Notes: a model not told the origin generated them from the letters alone. Counted from the stretch's first letter, positions 26,039 through 34,205 are shown. The stretch: DNA of 34,205 nucleotides from Myxococcales bacterium SG8_38 (GCA_001303415.1 LJTN01000031.1:1-34205), one strand, 5' to 3'. Made by a program: numbers and translations.

Positions 26039-26268
26039 CGGTCAACGGAGCGAATTGTGGCTTTCGCGTGCCGAAAACGAGCTTGGTGAAGGGTCAGACA
26101 TGGGGGAAATAGGGCGCCGATGGGGGCTTTCTGACACACGGCGTGTCGATTGCAACCCTCGCCCGAGTTGTCCGAGCCCCGTCCCCAGGGGGTGCTGGCA
26201 GTGATTGAAACGCCGTCGAGTCGCGCCCACACTGGAACGTTCAGGCCCAATCCTAGAGGAGATGTTGC

Positions 26269-28314
26269 ATGGGTGAAATCCCCCTGCTGAACGAGCTAGC
26301 CATCGTTGCAGCGCTCGGCGTGCTCGTCACGGTCGTGCTCGCTCGCTTGCGACTCCCGACAGTTGCAGGTCTGTTGGCCGCCGGCGCGTTGATGGGCCCC
26401 TACGGATTCGGCTTGGTGACCTCGGTCCACGACATCGAGGTATTGGCCGAAGTCGGTGTGGTCCTGCTGCTTTTCACGATCGGCTTGGAATTCTCGCTCG
26501 ACCGGATGCGCGACATCTTTCGCCAGGTCGCGCTCGGAGGCGTGCTCCAGGTCGGGCTCACCTTCGGCGCCACCTTCGCAATCGCGAGAGCGCTCGGACA
26601 GCCTCTCGGAGCCAGCACCTATCTCGGCTTCGCGGTCGCACTGTCGAGCACGGCGATCGTCCTGAGAACGCTTGCAGAGCGCCAAGAGCTCGACGCACCT
26701 CACGGCAGGTTCATCGTCGGAACGCTCATATTTCAGGATCTGTGCGTCGTTCCGATGGTGCTGATCATACCGCTGCTCAGTCGCGGGTCTGCCGCGGAGA
26801 ACGGTTATGCAGGGCTGTGGCTCGCGCTCGGCAAGGCTGCCCTCGTCGTGATTGCGACGATCGCCCTCGCCCGCTTCGTCGTTCCGAAGGTACTCGGTTG
26901 GGTGGACGCCAGCCGCAGCAGAGAAGTCTTCTTGTTGGCAATCCTCACGCTCTGCATCGGGACCGCATGGATGACCTCGATGGCCGGGCTGTCACTCGCC
27001 CTGGGCGCTTTCCTCGGCGGAATGGTCGTCGCCGACACCGAATACGGTCACCGCGCCATGAGCGACATCCTCCCACTCAAGGACGCCTTCGTGAGCATCT
27101 TCTTCGTCGTGCTGGGGATGCTATTCGACGGAGGCATCGTTCTTTCACAACCTCTGGCCGTGTTCGGCATCCTCTTCGGGCTCGTGTTCGCCAAAGCGCT
27201 CATCGCCACCGTCGCCGCGCTCGCAATGCGCTTTCCTGCACGCGCCGCGTGGTTGGCTGGGCTCGGGTTGGCGCAGTTTGGCGAATTCGGCTTCGTTCTC
27301 ACCAAGGTCGCGCAATCCCATGACGTAGTCGACGCTGCCACCGTGAATCCGGTGCTCGCCGCTGGAATATTGAGCATGTTCTTGACGCCCGTGCTCGCCA
27401 GGGCAGCGCCCCACATCACGGCCGGAGAGAGGCTTCTCGCTCCGCTGGAGAAGCTCTTTGGGGTTTGGGGTGTCGACAGGCTCGCCGAGGCCAGGGGGCG
27501 CCATCTACGTGATCACATCGTCCTCGTCGGCTTCGGCGTTGGCGGTCAACTTGCTGCCCGAGCGCTGCATGCCTGCAACCGGCCCGTCGTAGTCCTCGAG
27601 ATGAACATCGAGAACGTCAGGCGCGGGAAGGCGCTTGGATTGCCGGTCTACTACGGTGATGCGACCAGCGAAGAGGCGTTGCGTCACGCTCGCTTGCCGG
27701 ATGCGAAGATGATGGTGCTCCTCGTGAACGATCCGCAGGCCGCCAAGCGTATCGTGGATACGGCTTCTCGGATCGCGCCGGGAACGCCGGTGCTCATGCG
27801 CACGCGATACCTGGCCGAGCGGAGCTTGCTGTTCGAGATGGGTGCGCGCGACGTCGTGGCGGAAGAGGTCGAGGGCGCAGTCGAGGTCATCTCCCGAATG
27901 CTCCGCGCGCTCGAGATCCCCGGCAACGTCATTCATGAGCGCATCGATGAGCTTCGACGCGACACGCAAACCAGCGAGCGGAAACCGACCGCTCCTAGAC
28001 CGAGGCTCGGACAAGTGCAGTCTCTGGACGAGATGAAGATCGAGACGTTGCTCGTTCGACCCGAGAGCCTGGTGGTCGGTAGGTCGCCGCGAGACCTCGA
28101 TCTCAGAAACCGGACTGGAGCGCTCGTCGTGGGCGTACGCCGTGCTGGGAAGCTGCTCGAGTCGCCAGACCCCGACATGCCCTTCGCGAGTGGCGATCAC
28201 GTGTTCCTCGTCGGTACGAAGACAGCGATCGAACGCGCCCTCGCCTACTTCGAAGACCAAGACCCATCCTCGGACCCCAGCATGACAGCAGAGGCGAGCC
28301 AGGGCTCCGGCTAG
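26269..28314 (+). CDS. Monovalent cation:proton antiporter-2 (CPA2, KefB/KefC-like) with RCK domains
   Basis: 681 residues from ATG 26269 with AGAGGAG upstream. The N-terminal part (to about residue 390) has 12 or so membrane segments with the CPA2 motifs GLLAAGALMGPYGFGL, LLLFTIGLEFSLDRMR, ALSSTAIVLRTLAE and LIFQDLCVVPMVLI. A RCK/TrkA-N domain follows (about 412-530; HIVLVGFGVGGQLAARAL is the nucleotide-binding loop, then YYGDATSEEALRHA). The C-terminal TrkA-C domain (about 580-665) ends with DHVFLVGTKTAIERAL. It exchanges K+ or Na+ for H+ across the inner membrane, gated by a nucleotide or small ligand bound to the RCK domain. No KefF/KefG ancillary subunit is visible. It is transcribed divergently from thrS across a 230-base gap. 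Confidence 0.94.
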   Translation: MGEIPLLNELAIVAALGVLVTVVLARLRLPTVAGLLAAGALMGPYGFGLVTSVHDIEVLAEVGVVLLLFTIGLEFSLDRMRDIFRQVALGGVLQVGLTFGATFAIARALGQPLGASTYLGFAVALSSTAIVLRTLAERQELDAPHGRFIVGTLIFQDLCVVPMVLIIPLLSRGSAAENGYAGLWLALGKAALVVIATIALARFVVPKVLGWVDASRSREVFLLAILTLCIGTAWMTSMAGLSLALGAFLGGMVVADTEYGHRAMSDILPLKDAFVSIFFVVLGMLFDGGIVLSQPLAVFGILFGLVFAKALIATVAALAMRFPARAAWLAGLGLAQFGEFGFVLTKVAQSHDVVDAATVNPVLAAGILSMFLTPVLARAAPHITAGERLLAPLEKLFGVWGVDRLAEARGRHLRDHIVLVGFGVGGQLAARALHACNRPVVVLEMNIENVRRGKALGLPVYYGDATSEEALRHARLPDAKMMVLLVNDPQAAKRIVDTASRIAPGTPVLMRTRYLAERSLLFEMGARDVVAEEVEGAVEVISRMLRALEIPGNVIHERIDELRRDTQTSERKPTAPRPRLGQVQSLDEMKIETLLVRPESLVVGRSPRDLDLRNRTGALVVGVRRAGKLLESPDPDMPFASGDHVFLVGTKTAIERALAYFEDQDPSSDPSMTAEASQGSG

Positions 28315-28361
28315 GCGGGTTCTGGTGGCCGCGTCACGGGTCGTGCGTCACCATTGCGCGC

Positions 28362-30605
28362 GTGAGCACGCCCGCTACACCGGGTGGGACCGATCGAGTG
28401 CTGCCGGGCCGATGGGTTCGCATCGTTTTCGCATTTCTGGATCTTCTGACCGCTGCGGCAGTCACCGGCTTCATGTCGATTGTCTGGTCGGCGACCCCCA
28501 TCTGGCCCGTCGCGCTCGGTGCGTGGGCGGCGATCCTGATCATGTCCGCCATCGGTTTGGTTTCCGCCACCGAGCTCGGGGTGCGAGTGGCGCGCTTCGC
28601 GGCCGTTTACCAGCTTGCATTCTTCGCCGTGCTCGTGGTGGGGATCCTGTCGAGCGTCGCCTATTTGTGGGGTACCTACGGACAGATCGGCGCCGGCCTG
28701 GCGGCGACGCTACTGCTGATATTGGCCGTGCTGTTCGAGCTCGTTGCGCTTCTACCCGTGTTCAAGCTGCGCTCCCTCCGCATCGGCGGCGATCAGGCCG
28801 CAAGCTGGGGGAAGTACGGGTATGCGGCGTCCCTCGTCGCGGTCCTCGGGGTGCTGACTTATTGCGCGAGCGTCCGGGCCAGAGCCAGCCTTCCCCCGGT
28901 CGATCCGATCGAGCCCGACGCCCGAGCGGCGATGGGCGCCTACCTGATGGCGGTAATTGACGGCGCACCGCTTCCGCAGCTATCCGCCGATGTCGGGCGA
29001 CCCGGCGACCGGTGGGTCCTTCGCATGTATCGTCGAGGCCGCCTCGAAGCGCGACACGAGGTCACCGGCACTCTCGCTCAAGCAACCGAAGCGCTCGCAT
29101 CCGAGCTCGACAGGCGTTCGCTTTCGTCGCTGAGCGGCCGAGCGCTCGCGATCGATCGCGTCGTCGGCGAGATCGACATCGAGGGCCGGACCGGCGTAGT
29201 CGGCGCGCTCTCGATCGTGCCTGGGCTCGACGGAGTGAGCGGCGAGGTATCAGGCACGCGCGTGACGCTCACACCGCACGAAATGGTAGTTCGACGGATG
29301 CTGAGTGAATACACCCCGGTCCCGTTCATTCGCGATTTCGAGGTCGGGGCCGATCCGGAAGCAGTGCGGAAAGCGCTTTGCGAGACCGCCGGACAGGCTT
29401 CGGACTGTGGGGCCAGGCACCTGCGACGCGCACGCACGGAGTCGTGGACCTACAAAGACGGCATCGTCCACGACCTCTATCGTGCACGTCCGGTAGATCT
29501 GCGGCGTCCAAGTGCCCACGACGCGAAGTCCGGCGCGATTGCCGCCGGCTACTACGCGCTGCGCTCACTTCGGCGGGACGGAAGATTCGTCTACAAGCTG
29601 TACCCCGACACGGGGCGACAAGAGATCGAGCCCTACAACACGACACGGCATGCCGGAACGGCGTGGTTCTTGCTCGAGCTCTACGAGGCGACGGGGAAAA
29701 GAGAATTCCTCAAAGGCTCCGAGAAGGCGCTCGATTGGCTTCGGGGCCGCATGGGGGACTGCGGGGCCGGGCTTCGCTGCATCGATCCGGGAAATCAGGC
29801 GCGCCTCGGCCCACAAGCCCTCTCGCTGATCGCGTTCTCGACGCATGCGCGGACGACGGGCTCCGATCGGTACCGCGAGGTCATCGACGCTCTCGCCGAG
29901 ACGGTGGCCCGTTTTCAGCGCGACGATGGGGATTTCGACTTTTTGCTCGATACTCGGACCGCGGATCCAATCGCGGGCGATCGTGTGCTTTACGCAGGCG
30001 CTCAAGCCGTGCTTGGCCTGGCCCTCAGCGGGCAGGTCACCGGAAACGAGACCCATCTCGCCGCCGCTGGGGCTGGGCTAGACTTCTTGGCAGGCCCTTA
30101 TTGGGACTTCTTCGTGTCCGATTTCTTCTTCATCGAAGAGCATTGGACTTGCCTCGCGGCCGACGAGCTTCATCGGCTGTACGGCGATCCCAACCATGCA
30201 CGCTTGTGCATGGCAGCCGCACGCTTCGATCGTCAGCTCCAGCACCGGCGCGACGAGACCGTTTTCCCCGACTATGTTGGCGGAATCGGCTTTACGCCGT
30301 TCTTTCCTCCGTACACCACGAACACAGCAGGGCGCACCGAGGGCATGGTTGCGGCGTACCGGATCTCCCAACGGCAAGGCCATCCCGACCCCGAGCTTCG
30401 CCGGGGAATCGAAGATGCTGTCGGTTTTCTACTACACAACCAGTACAAGCGGGGAGACACCTATCCATTTCGAAACGAATGGGCCGCCGTAGGTGGCGTA
30501 CCGTGGAGCTACTACGACCCCGTGATCCGAATCGACAGCGTGCAACACACCGGTTCCGTGCTGCTCCACGGCTCGAAAATCCTCAGCGAGCAGCCTCCGA
30601 ACTAG
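28362..30605 (+). CDS. 747-residue membrane protein with a large C-terminal extracytoplasmic domain, function unknown
   Basis: Starts at GTG 28362, 47 bases after the antiporter stop, with no clear ribosome binding site. Five hydrophobic segments lie in the first 170 residues (about 20-42, 50-70, 83-103, 108-130 and 150-168). Residues 200-360 or so form a mixed alpha/beta region (VLRMYRRGRLEARHEVTGT ... DPEAVRKALCETAG) that loosely recalls the AMMECR1 layout; this is a weak inference. The last 350 residues are rich in helix pairs with aromatic and acidic motifs (NTTRHAGTAWFLLELYEATG, FVSDFFFIEEHWTC, WSYYDP), reminiscent of alpha/alpha six-hairpin folds used by sugar or peptide modifying enzymes. 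No catalytic family can be named. Its 3' end overlaps the convergent HTTM gene by 23 bases. Confidence 0.82.
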   Translation: MSTPATPGGTDRVLPGRWVRIVFAFLDLLTAAAVTGFMSIVWSATPIWPVALGAWAAILIMSAIGLVSATELGVRVARFAAVYQLAFFAVLVVGILSSVAYLWGTYGQIGAGLAATLLLILAVLFELVALLPVFKLRSLRIGGDQAASWGKYGYAASLVAVLGVLTYCASVRARASLPPVDPIEPDARAAMGAYLMAVIDGAPLPQLSADVGRPGDRWVLRMYRRGRLEARHEVTGTLAQATEALASELDRRSLSSLSGRALAIDRVVGEIDIEGRTGVVGALSIVPGLDGVSGEVSGTRVTLTPHEMVVRRMLSEYTPVPFIRDFEVGADPEAVRKALCETAGQASDCGARHLRRARTESWTYKDGIVHDLYRARPVDLRRPSAHDAKSGAIAAGYYALRSLRRDGRFVYKLYPDTGRQEIEPYNTTRHAGTAWFLLELYEATGKREFLKGSEKALDWLRGRMGDCGAGLRCIDPGNQARLGPQALSLIAFSTHARTTGSDRYREVIDALAETVARFQRDDGDFDFLLDTRTADPIAGDRVLYAGAQAVLGLALSGQVTGNETHLAAAGAGLDFLAGPYWDFFVSDFFFIEEHWTCLAADELHRLYGDPNHARLCMAAARFDRQLQHRRDETVFPDYVGGIGFTPFFPPYTTNTAGRTEGMVAAYRISQRQGHPDPELRRGIEDAVGFLLHNQYKRGDTYPFRNEWAAVGGVPWSYYDPVIRIDSVQHTGSVLLHGSKILSEQPPN

Positions 30606-31526
30606 CGGTCAAAGTGCGTTTCGGTTTGCGGCGCATGATGCGTTTGGCCACGGGTGCGAGCCGCTCCGCGCGGAAAAACGGTGCAAACGCGATGAAGCTC
30701 ACCGGATAGGGAAACAGGATCGCCATCAGGGAAAGCACACCCAGGTGAAACCCCCACATCGCGATCGCCCAGACTCTGGCGACCCCGGCGTTCAGCATCA
30801 CCAACGGTGCACCTAACTCGAGCAGCAACGCGACTATGGCCATGCCCCGGAAGGCGGTCGCATACGGCAGGACCCAGGCTGCGATCGGCGAGCTCAAGCT
30901 CCCGAGCTCGATCTTTCTAACGTTGTCCATCGCGACGTAGTTGCGAAGGCTCTCTCCCTCAACGAAGCCGAGGCCGCTGTTCTTGACCTTGGCGAGCCCG
31001 GCGAGGAAATAGCTGACTACGCAAACCCAGCACATGAGCCGGATCGCCCAGCCGTACCGTAAGTGGGCAGTCGGCGGCTCAATCTGGTGCCGCGCATCGA
31101 CGCTGAACGCGTCTGCTGCCGGCGCGAACGCTAGTGCGAAGACGTGAAACAGCCAGAGGTTGTCGGAGTGGAGGATGCCCCCCACGAGTTAGCGTAGGTT
31201 AGAACGACCAAGAGTAGTGCTGCGAACGTCGGCGCGACGACGCGGTAGGCATACCCCACGGCGAAGCCGACGGCGCCGAATAACGCAAGCGCAACGAGAG
31301 TCTGGTAGTGCAAGGGGTGAAGCGGGGCGTCCATCCAAGAGAGCACGCCCACAGCTTGAAACTGTTGCGCGCGCTGGTGGGCGAAGCTCAACAGGTAGGG
31401 GATGCGAATCGAGAGGTAGACCACCGCGTAGGTGCCCACGAGGACCCTGAGCATCGCCAGTCGCTCCGCAGGCGCCCTCCAAAACCACCACCGAAGGCCC
31501 CGTGGCGCGAGCCCGTCGTTCGTCAT
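30583..31526 (-). pseudogene. HTTM-domain membrane protein (vitamin-K carboxylase-like), frame broken at a G6 run
   Basis: Two frames on the - strand together make one HTTM protein. The first runs from ATG 31526 (coupled to the upstream stop as ATGA; 31541 is an alternative) to 31131; the second is open from 31185 to 30583. The join lies in six consecutive G (31183-31178). Before it the protein reads LLLVVLTYANSWG, after it GILHSDNLWLFHVFALAFAPAADAFS, which is the usual continuous HTTM core. Adding one G (or removing two) restores a 314-residue protein. HTTM proteins are multi-pass membrane proteins related to gamma-glutamyl carboxylase; most bacterial members have no known activity. Whether this is a sequencing error, a phase-variable switch, a programmed frameshift or a true lesion cannot be told from the sequence. 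Confidence 0.82.
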
Positions 31527-31990
31527 CGTTTCACTAGACATCGCTCGAGTGTCCTGCGCGTGGCGGGGGTGGGCCCGGTTTCAAAGTACGCGACCGCGTC
31601 GAAATGCGAACGCGCGACTTCGATGACCATGACGTCGTCCCAGGTGCCCGACTCGTCTTGCTGGACGCGTCGCGCTACGTCGCCACAGAACGCCGCGGAG
31701 CGCTTCCGCCCGCCCTGCACCGCGTCGCGGATCATGCGAAGCGCTTGGATCACCTCGGTGTTTCCGGTCGCCAGCGCAGGCGGAAGTGGCTTGCGCGTAC
31801 CGTCGCGAAACACGCCAAGCACCTGCGTGACGACCACCCCCGGATCAGGTTTCCCCCTCGAGAACATAGGGAACGTCGACAACGGGAAGCTGTCCTCGCG
31901 CTTGGAGTCTTGGAAAGCCGGATAGGCCACGAGAAGGGTCATGACCAAACTGATGATTCCCCCGAGCCAGAGCTGTCTTCGATCGCTCAT
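31523..31990 (-). CDS. Small single-pass membrane protein upstream of the HTTM gene, function unknown
   Basis: 155 residues from ATG 31990; an open extension to 32095 is Arg/Ala-rich and unlikely to be translated. One membrane segment near the N-terminus (about residues 8-25, WLGGIISLVMTLLVAYPAF) is followed by FPLSTFPMFS (35-44), a motif that I associate with small proteins next to HTTM genes, though from memory only. The rest is an extracytoplasmic domain of about 110 residues. Its stop overlaps the HTTM start as ATGA, so the two are translationally coupled and likely work together. Confidence 0.78.
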   Translation of the reverse strand: MSDRRQLWLGGIISLVMTLLVAYPAFQDSKREDSFPLSTFPMFSRGKPDPGVVVTQVLGVFRDGTRKPLPPALATGNTEVIQALRMIRDAVQGGRKRSAAFCGDVARRVQQDESGTWDDVMVIEVARSHFDAVAYFETGPTPATRRTLERCLVKR

Positions 31991-32104
31991 CGAAAGTGCG
32001 GCAGCATACCCGACCCGGCAGGCTGCGCCCGCCGAGCTGGATGGTGCGCAGGCCCCCGATGCGCGCCAGTTCCTGCGCGAGGCTGCGATTCGCATCGACA
32101 GCGC

Positions 32105-33778
32105 TCAGAGACCTTCCTTCCAGCGACGCGAGAGGGCCACCTCCGCGCGGTAGGCATCGAGCCAACGCCGACGTTCTTGCTCGTTCCAACCAATGAGCGA
32201 AGCCATGCGGTCGGCCACCTTTTCGGCAGCGCCGAGACCCTGATCGAGGTCCCGAAAGAAGATTTGTGTTCGGCGAATCATGATGTCGCTCACCGTGGCT
32301 GCAAGCTCTTCGTCGACGCCGAAGTCGACCTGCGCCATGATCTCCGGACGCCCCGCGATGATGGGCTCGCACGAGCTCGGTTCGGCCGCGCACCGCTCCG
32401 CCAGCCAAATCGCCCGCATGCCGTAGGCATTGGCCAAGTACAGGCAGGTCTCGGCTGAAAGGAGGCCTTGGGCCACTTCGGTGACTCTCTTGGCCACCTT
32501 TTCATTGTCGTCATCCTCCGGCCAACCGATTGCGCCCGGAAGCGGCTCCTCGTCGCTATGGGTCGGTGTAAGTGTTTCGGGCAGCTGCTCGCTGAGACGT
32601 AGCATTTGAATCGCAGTGCCCATGACCTCCTCGGCCATCTTTCGGTAGGTGGTGAGCTTGCCGCCTGCAATCGTGATGAGGCCGTCCTCACCCACGATGA
32701 TCTCGTGCTCGCGGCTCACCGCCGACTCCGCGAGCTCTTCGGTCGAAGGCTCCGGGGCAATGAGCGCACGAATGCCTGCCCAGGTGGCGATCACATCGTT
32801 ACGGCTGATCGGATAGTCGGGGAAACTCGCCTTGGCTGCTTCGAGCAAGTAGTCCACGTCCTCCAAGGTCGCGTACTCCTCCCCGGGCGTTCCATCGTAG
32901 TCCGTGTCGGTCGTGCCCACATAGGTTCGTTCGCCCCAAGGCACCGCGAACAGCGCTCGGTCGTCGACGGGATGGAAACAGATGACCGCATGTCTGACGG
33001 GGAGCTTTTGCGCTTCGACCACGATGTGGATCCCTTTGGTCGGCCGAAGCACTTTGCCCCGTTTCGGCTCACTCATGGCGAGCGTGAGGTCTGTCCACGG
33101 ACCCGTGGCATTGATGACGACGTGCGCGCGCACCTCGCGCGTCCGGTGGTCGCGCGCGTTTTCGACGACTACACCGGAAATGCGTCCGCCCTCGTCTTTC
33201 AGGAACCCGCGCACCGGCGCATGGGTGGCGATCATGGCTCCATGCTCCGCTGCATCCAAGGCGCTCTCGAGGGTCAGACGCGCGTCATCCGTCGAGCAGT
33301 CGTAGTAGAGGGCCGCGCCTTCGAGGCCCTCCTGCTTGAGAATCGGCTCCATCTTGGCGACGTCGTCCGGCTTGAGCCGTTGGTGCTTCTTCGGGGACCG
33401 GAACAGCGAAAGCCCCTCGTAAAGCCACAGCCCTGCACCAATCTTCCTCAGGTTGCGTCGCGAGCCCTCGTAGACAGGGAACAAAAAGGCCAGCGGATTC
33501 ACCAGATGTGGAGCCAGGTCGAGCAGCACACGGCGCTCGCCCACCGATTCGAACACCAAGCTGAACTGGTAGCTCTCCAGGTACCGGAGGCCGCCGTGGA
33601 TCAGCTTGGCTGACCGGGAGCTGGTGCCGTACGCGAGATCGTCCATCTCGAACAGCGCCACCCGCAGACCCCGCCGCGCTGCGTCGCGCGCGATCCCTGC
33701 ACCGGTGATGCCACCTCCGACTACCGCGACGTCGACTTCGTCGGGGAGTTGGCTCCACATTTGTTCGCGAGAAGGCAT
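32105..33778 (-). CDS. glpD: Glycerol-3-phosphate dehydrogenase (FAD-dependent, aerobic type)
   Basis: 557 residues from ATG 33778, with AAGGAG 7 bases upstream. The N-terminal FAD-binding Rossmann motif is VDVAVVGGGITGAG (GGGITG at 21-26), followed by GTSSRSAKLIHGGLRYLE, the family signature. Later motifs are VINATGPWTD, the substrate region PTKGIHIVV and VGTTDTDYDG, and IAGGKLTTYRKMAEE. The C-terminal 150 or so residues are the DAO_C helical domain. The enzyme oxidises glycerol-3-phosphate to dihydroxyacetone phosphate and feeds electrons to the respiratory quinone pool at the inner membrane. No glpK or glpF is visible. The leader contains interleaved inverted repeats around the ribosome binding site. 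Confidence 0.96.
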   Translation of the reverse strand: MPSREQMWSQLPDEVDVAVVGGGITGAGIARDAARRGLRVALFEMDDLAYGTSSRSAKLIHGGLRYLESYQFSLVFESVGERRVLLDLAPHLVNPLAFLFPVYEGSRRNLRKIGAGLWLYEGLSLFRSPKKHQRLKPDDVAKMEPILKQEGLEGAALYYDCSTDDARLTLESALDAAEHGAMIATHAPVRGFLKDEGGRISGVVVENARDHRTREVRAHVVINATGPWTDLTLAMSEPKRGKVLRPTKGIHIVVEAQKLPVRHAVICFHPVDDRALFAVPWGERTYVGTTDTDYDGTPGEEYATLEDVDYLLEAAKASFPDYPISRNDVIATWAGIRALIAPEPSTEELAESAVSREHEIIVGEDGLITIAGGKLTTYRKMAEEVMGTAIQMLRLSEQLPETLTPTHSDEEPLPGAIGWPEDDDNEKVAKRVTEVAQGLLSAETCLYLANAYGMRAIWLAERCAAEPSSCEPIIAGRPEIMAQVDFGVDEELAATVSDIMIRRTQIFFRDLDQGLGAAEKVADRMASLIGWNEQERRRWLDAYRAEVALSRRWKEGL

Positions 33779-33820
33779 GGTGTGTCTCCTTGGGGGCGCC
33801 TGTGACACACCTCAGGTGCC
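33779..33820 (-). promoter_or_regulatory. glpD leader with two interleaved inverted repeats around the ribosome binding site
   Basis: Read 5' to 3' on the - strand: GGCACCTG (33820-33813), GGTGTGTC (33811-33804), CAGGCGCC (33802-33795), CCCAAGGA (33794-33787, holding the ribosome binding site), GACACACC (33786-33779), then ATG. Segments 1 and 3 pair at 7 of 8 positions; segments 2 and 4 pair perfectly. This order is that of an H-type pseudoknot with the ribosome binding site in its last loop. It could also be a protein operator. Confidence 0.4.
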
Positions 33821-33922
33821 AAGGGCGCCTCGTCGGCACCCATGATGCACTCACCCCGCCGCGCAGCCGAGCACAAAATCCGTCGACGCACGGACCAGCG
33901 GACGCGCAAGCCCGACGCACGA

Positions 33923-34183
33923 GAAGATCGCACCGACGTCGGCCGAAAGGCGGCCCGAGACGAAGAAGATCCCACCGACGTCGGCCGAAAGGCGGCCCGT
34001 GCTGTGCGATTCCCATGTGTTGTCGTTGGAAGAGAAGAAGATCCCACCGACGTTGGCCGAAAGGCGGCCCGTGCTGTGCGATTCCCATGTGTTGTCGTGG
34101 GCTGACAGTGGAAGAAGATCCCACCGACGTTGGCCGAAAGGCGGCCCGTGCTGTGCGATTCCCATGTGTTGTCGTGGGCTGAC
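33923..34183. repeat. Four imperfect repeats with internal hairpins, in a gene-free region
   Basis: Copies of a unit start at 33923, 33965, 34037 and 34114 (spacing 42, 72 and 77). Each begins GAAGATC, followed by CACCGACGTYGG, then GCC-GAAA-GGC (a stem with a GNRA-type loop) and GCCCG. Units 2-4 continue with TGCTGTGCGATT and a second hairpin CCCATG-TGTTGT-CGTKGG; unit 1 is short and ends after the first hairpin. The stretch from 33779 to 34205 holds no convincing gene: several frames on both strands stay open only because the repeats lack stop codons. The array is near the window edge and may continue. Confidence 0.85.
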
Positions 34184-34205
34184 GGTCGCCGGCGATTGCA
34201 TAGGA

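Noticed and set aside
33923-34183. CRISPR array
   Set aside because: Spacing is irregular (42, 72, 77), the 'spacers' are themselves repeated, and no cas gene is present.
33851-34201. Open frames on both strands through the terminal repeats, for example a - strand frame with the repeated peptide NTWESHSTGRLSA
   Set aside because: Several frames are open at once because the repeat unit has no stop codons; no ribosome binding site or known domain. A repeat peptide cannot be fully excluded.

Overview
The window looks like a chromosomal segment of a high-GC bacterium of the Myxococcota / deltaproteobacterial type. This is inferred from four things: uniformly G/C-ending codons in all real genes; an RpoH-class sigma factor beside a giant (1690-residue) TPR protein; the order thrS-infC-rpmI-rplT-pheS-pheT-ihfA-merR; and an infC gene that appears to start with AUC. 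No phage integrase, transposase or CRISPR array was seen. Most of the window is core genome.

Layout. Positions 1-2881 (+): the 3' end of a biotin-protein ligase, a YgfZ-type folate/Fe-S protein, an A-type Fe-S carrier (ErpA/IscA) and an RpoH-class sigma factor. Positions 2966-8038 (+): the giant TPR protein. Positions 8052-12520: a small membrane protein (-) divergent from a + strand run of a two-domain DsbD, a Tat-type high-potential iron-sulfur protein, an orphan MlaF-type ABC ATPase and a beta-CASP metallo-beta-lactamase RNase. Positions 12586-14736 (+): LemA followed by two TPM-domain membrane proteins. Positions 14742-16731: an HNH endonuclease (-), tRNA-Arg(CCT) with a strong hairpin behind it, and a CHAD-domain protein whose start codon is unclear.

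Positions 16722-26038 are all on the - strand and form an information-processing block. Read in the direction of transcription it is thrS, infC, rpmI, rplT, pheS, pheT, ihfA, a MerR-type regulator, tRNA-Pro(GGG), surE and apt. Several genes overlap or nearly touch (thrS/infC, surE/apt). A hairpin sits between infC and rpmI, the position where L20 autoregulation acts in E. coli.

Positions 26269-34205 are more accessory. They hold a CPA2/Kef-type cation:proton antiporter with RCK domains; a 747-residue membrane protein with a large extracytoplasmic region of unknown function; a convergent pair formed by an HTTM (vitamin-K-carboxylase-like) membrane protein and a small single-pass protein; glpD; and a cluster of four imperfect repeats with internal hairpins running towards the window end. 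The HTTM frame is broken at a G6 run. The most interesting candidates are the HTTM / small protein / 747-residue trio with its homopolymer frameshift, the terminal structured repeats, the glpD leader with interleaved inverted repeats over its ribosome binding site, and the AUC-start infC.
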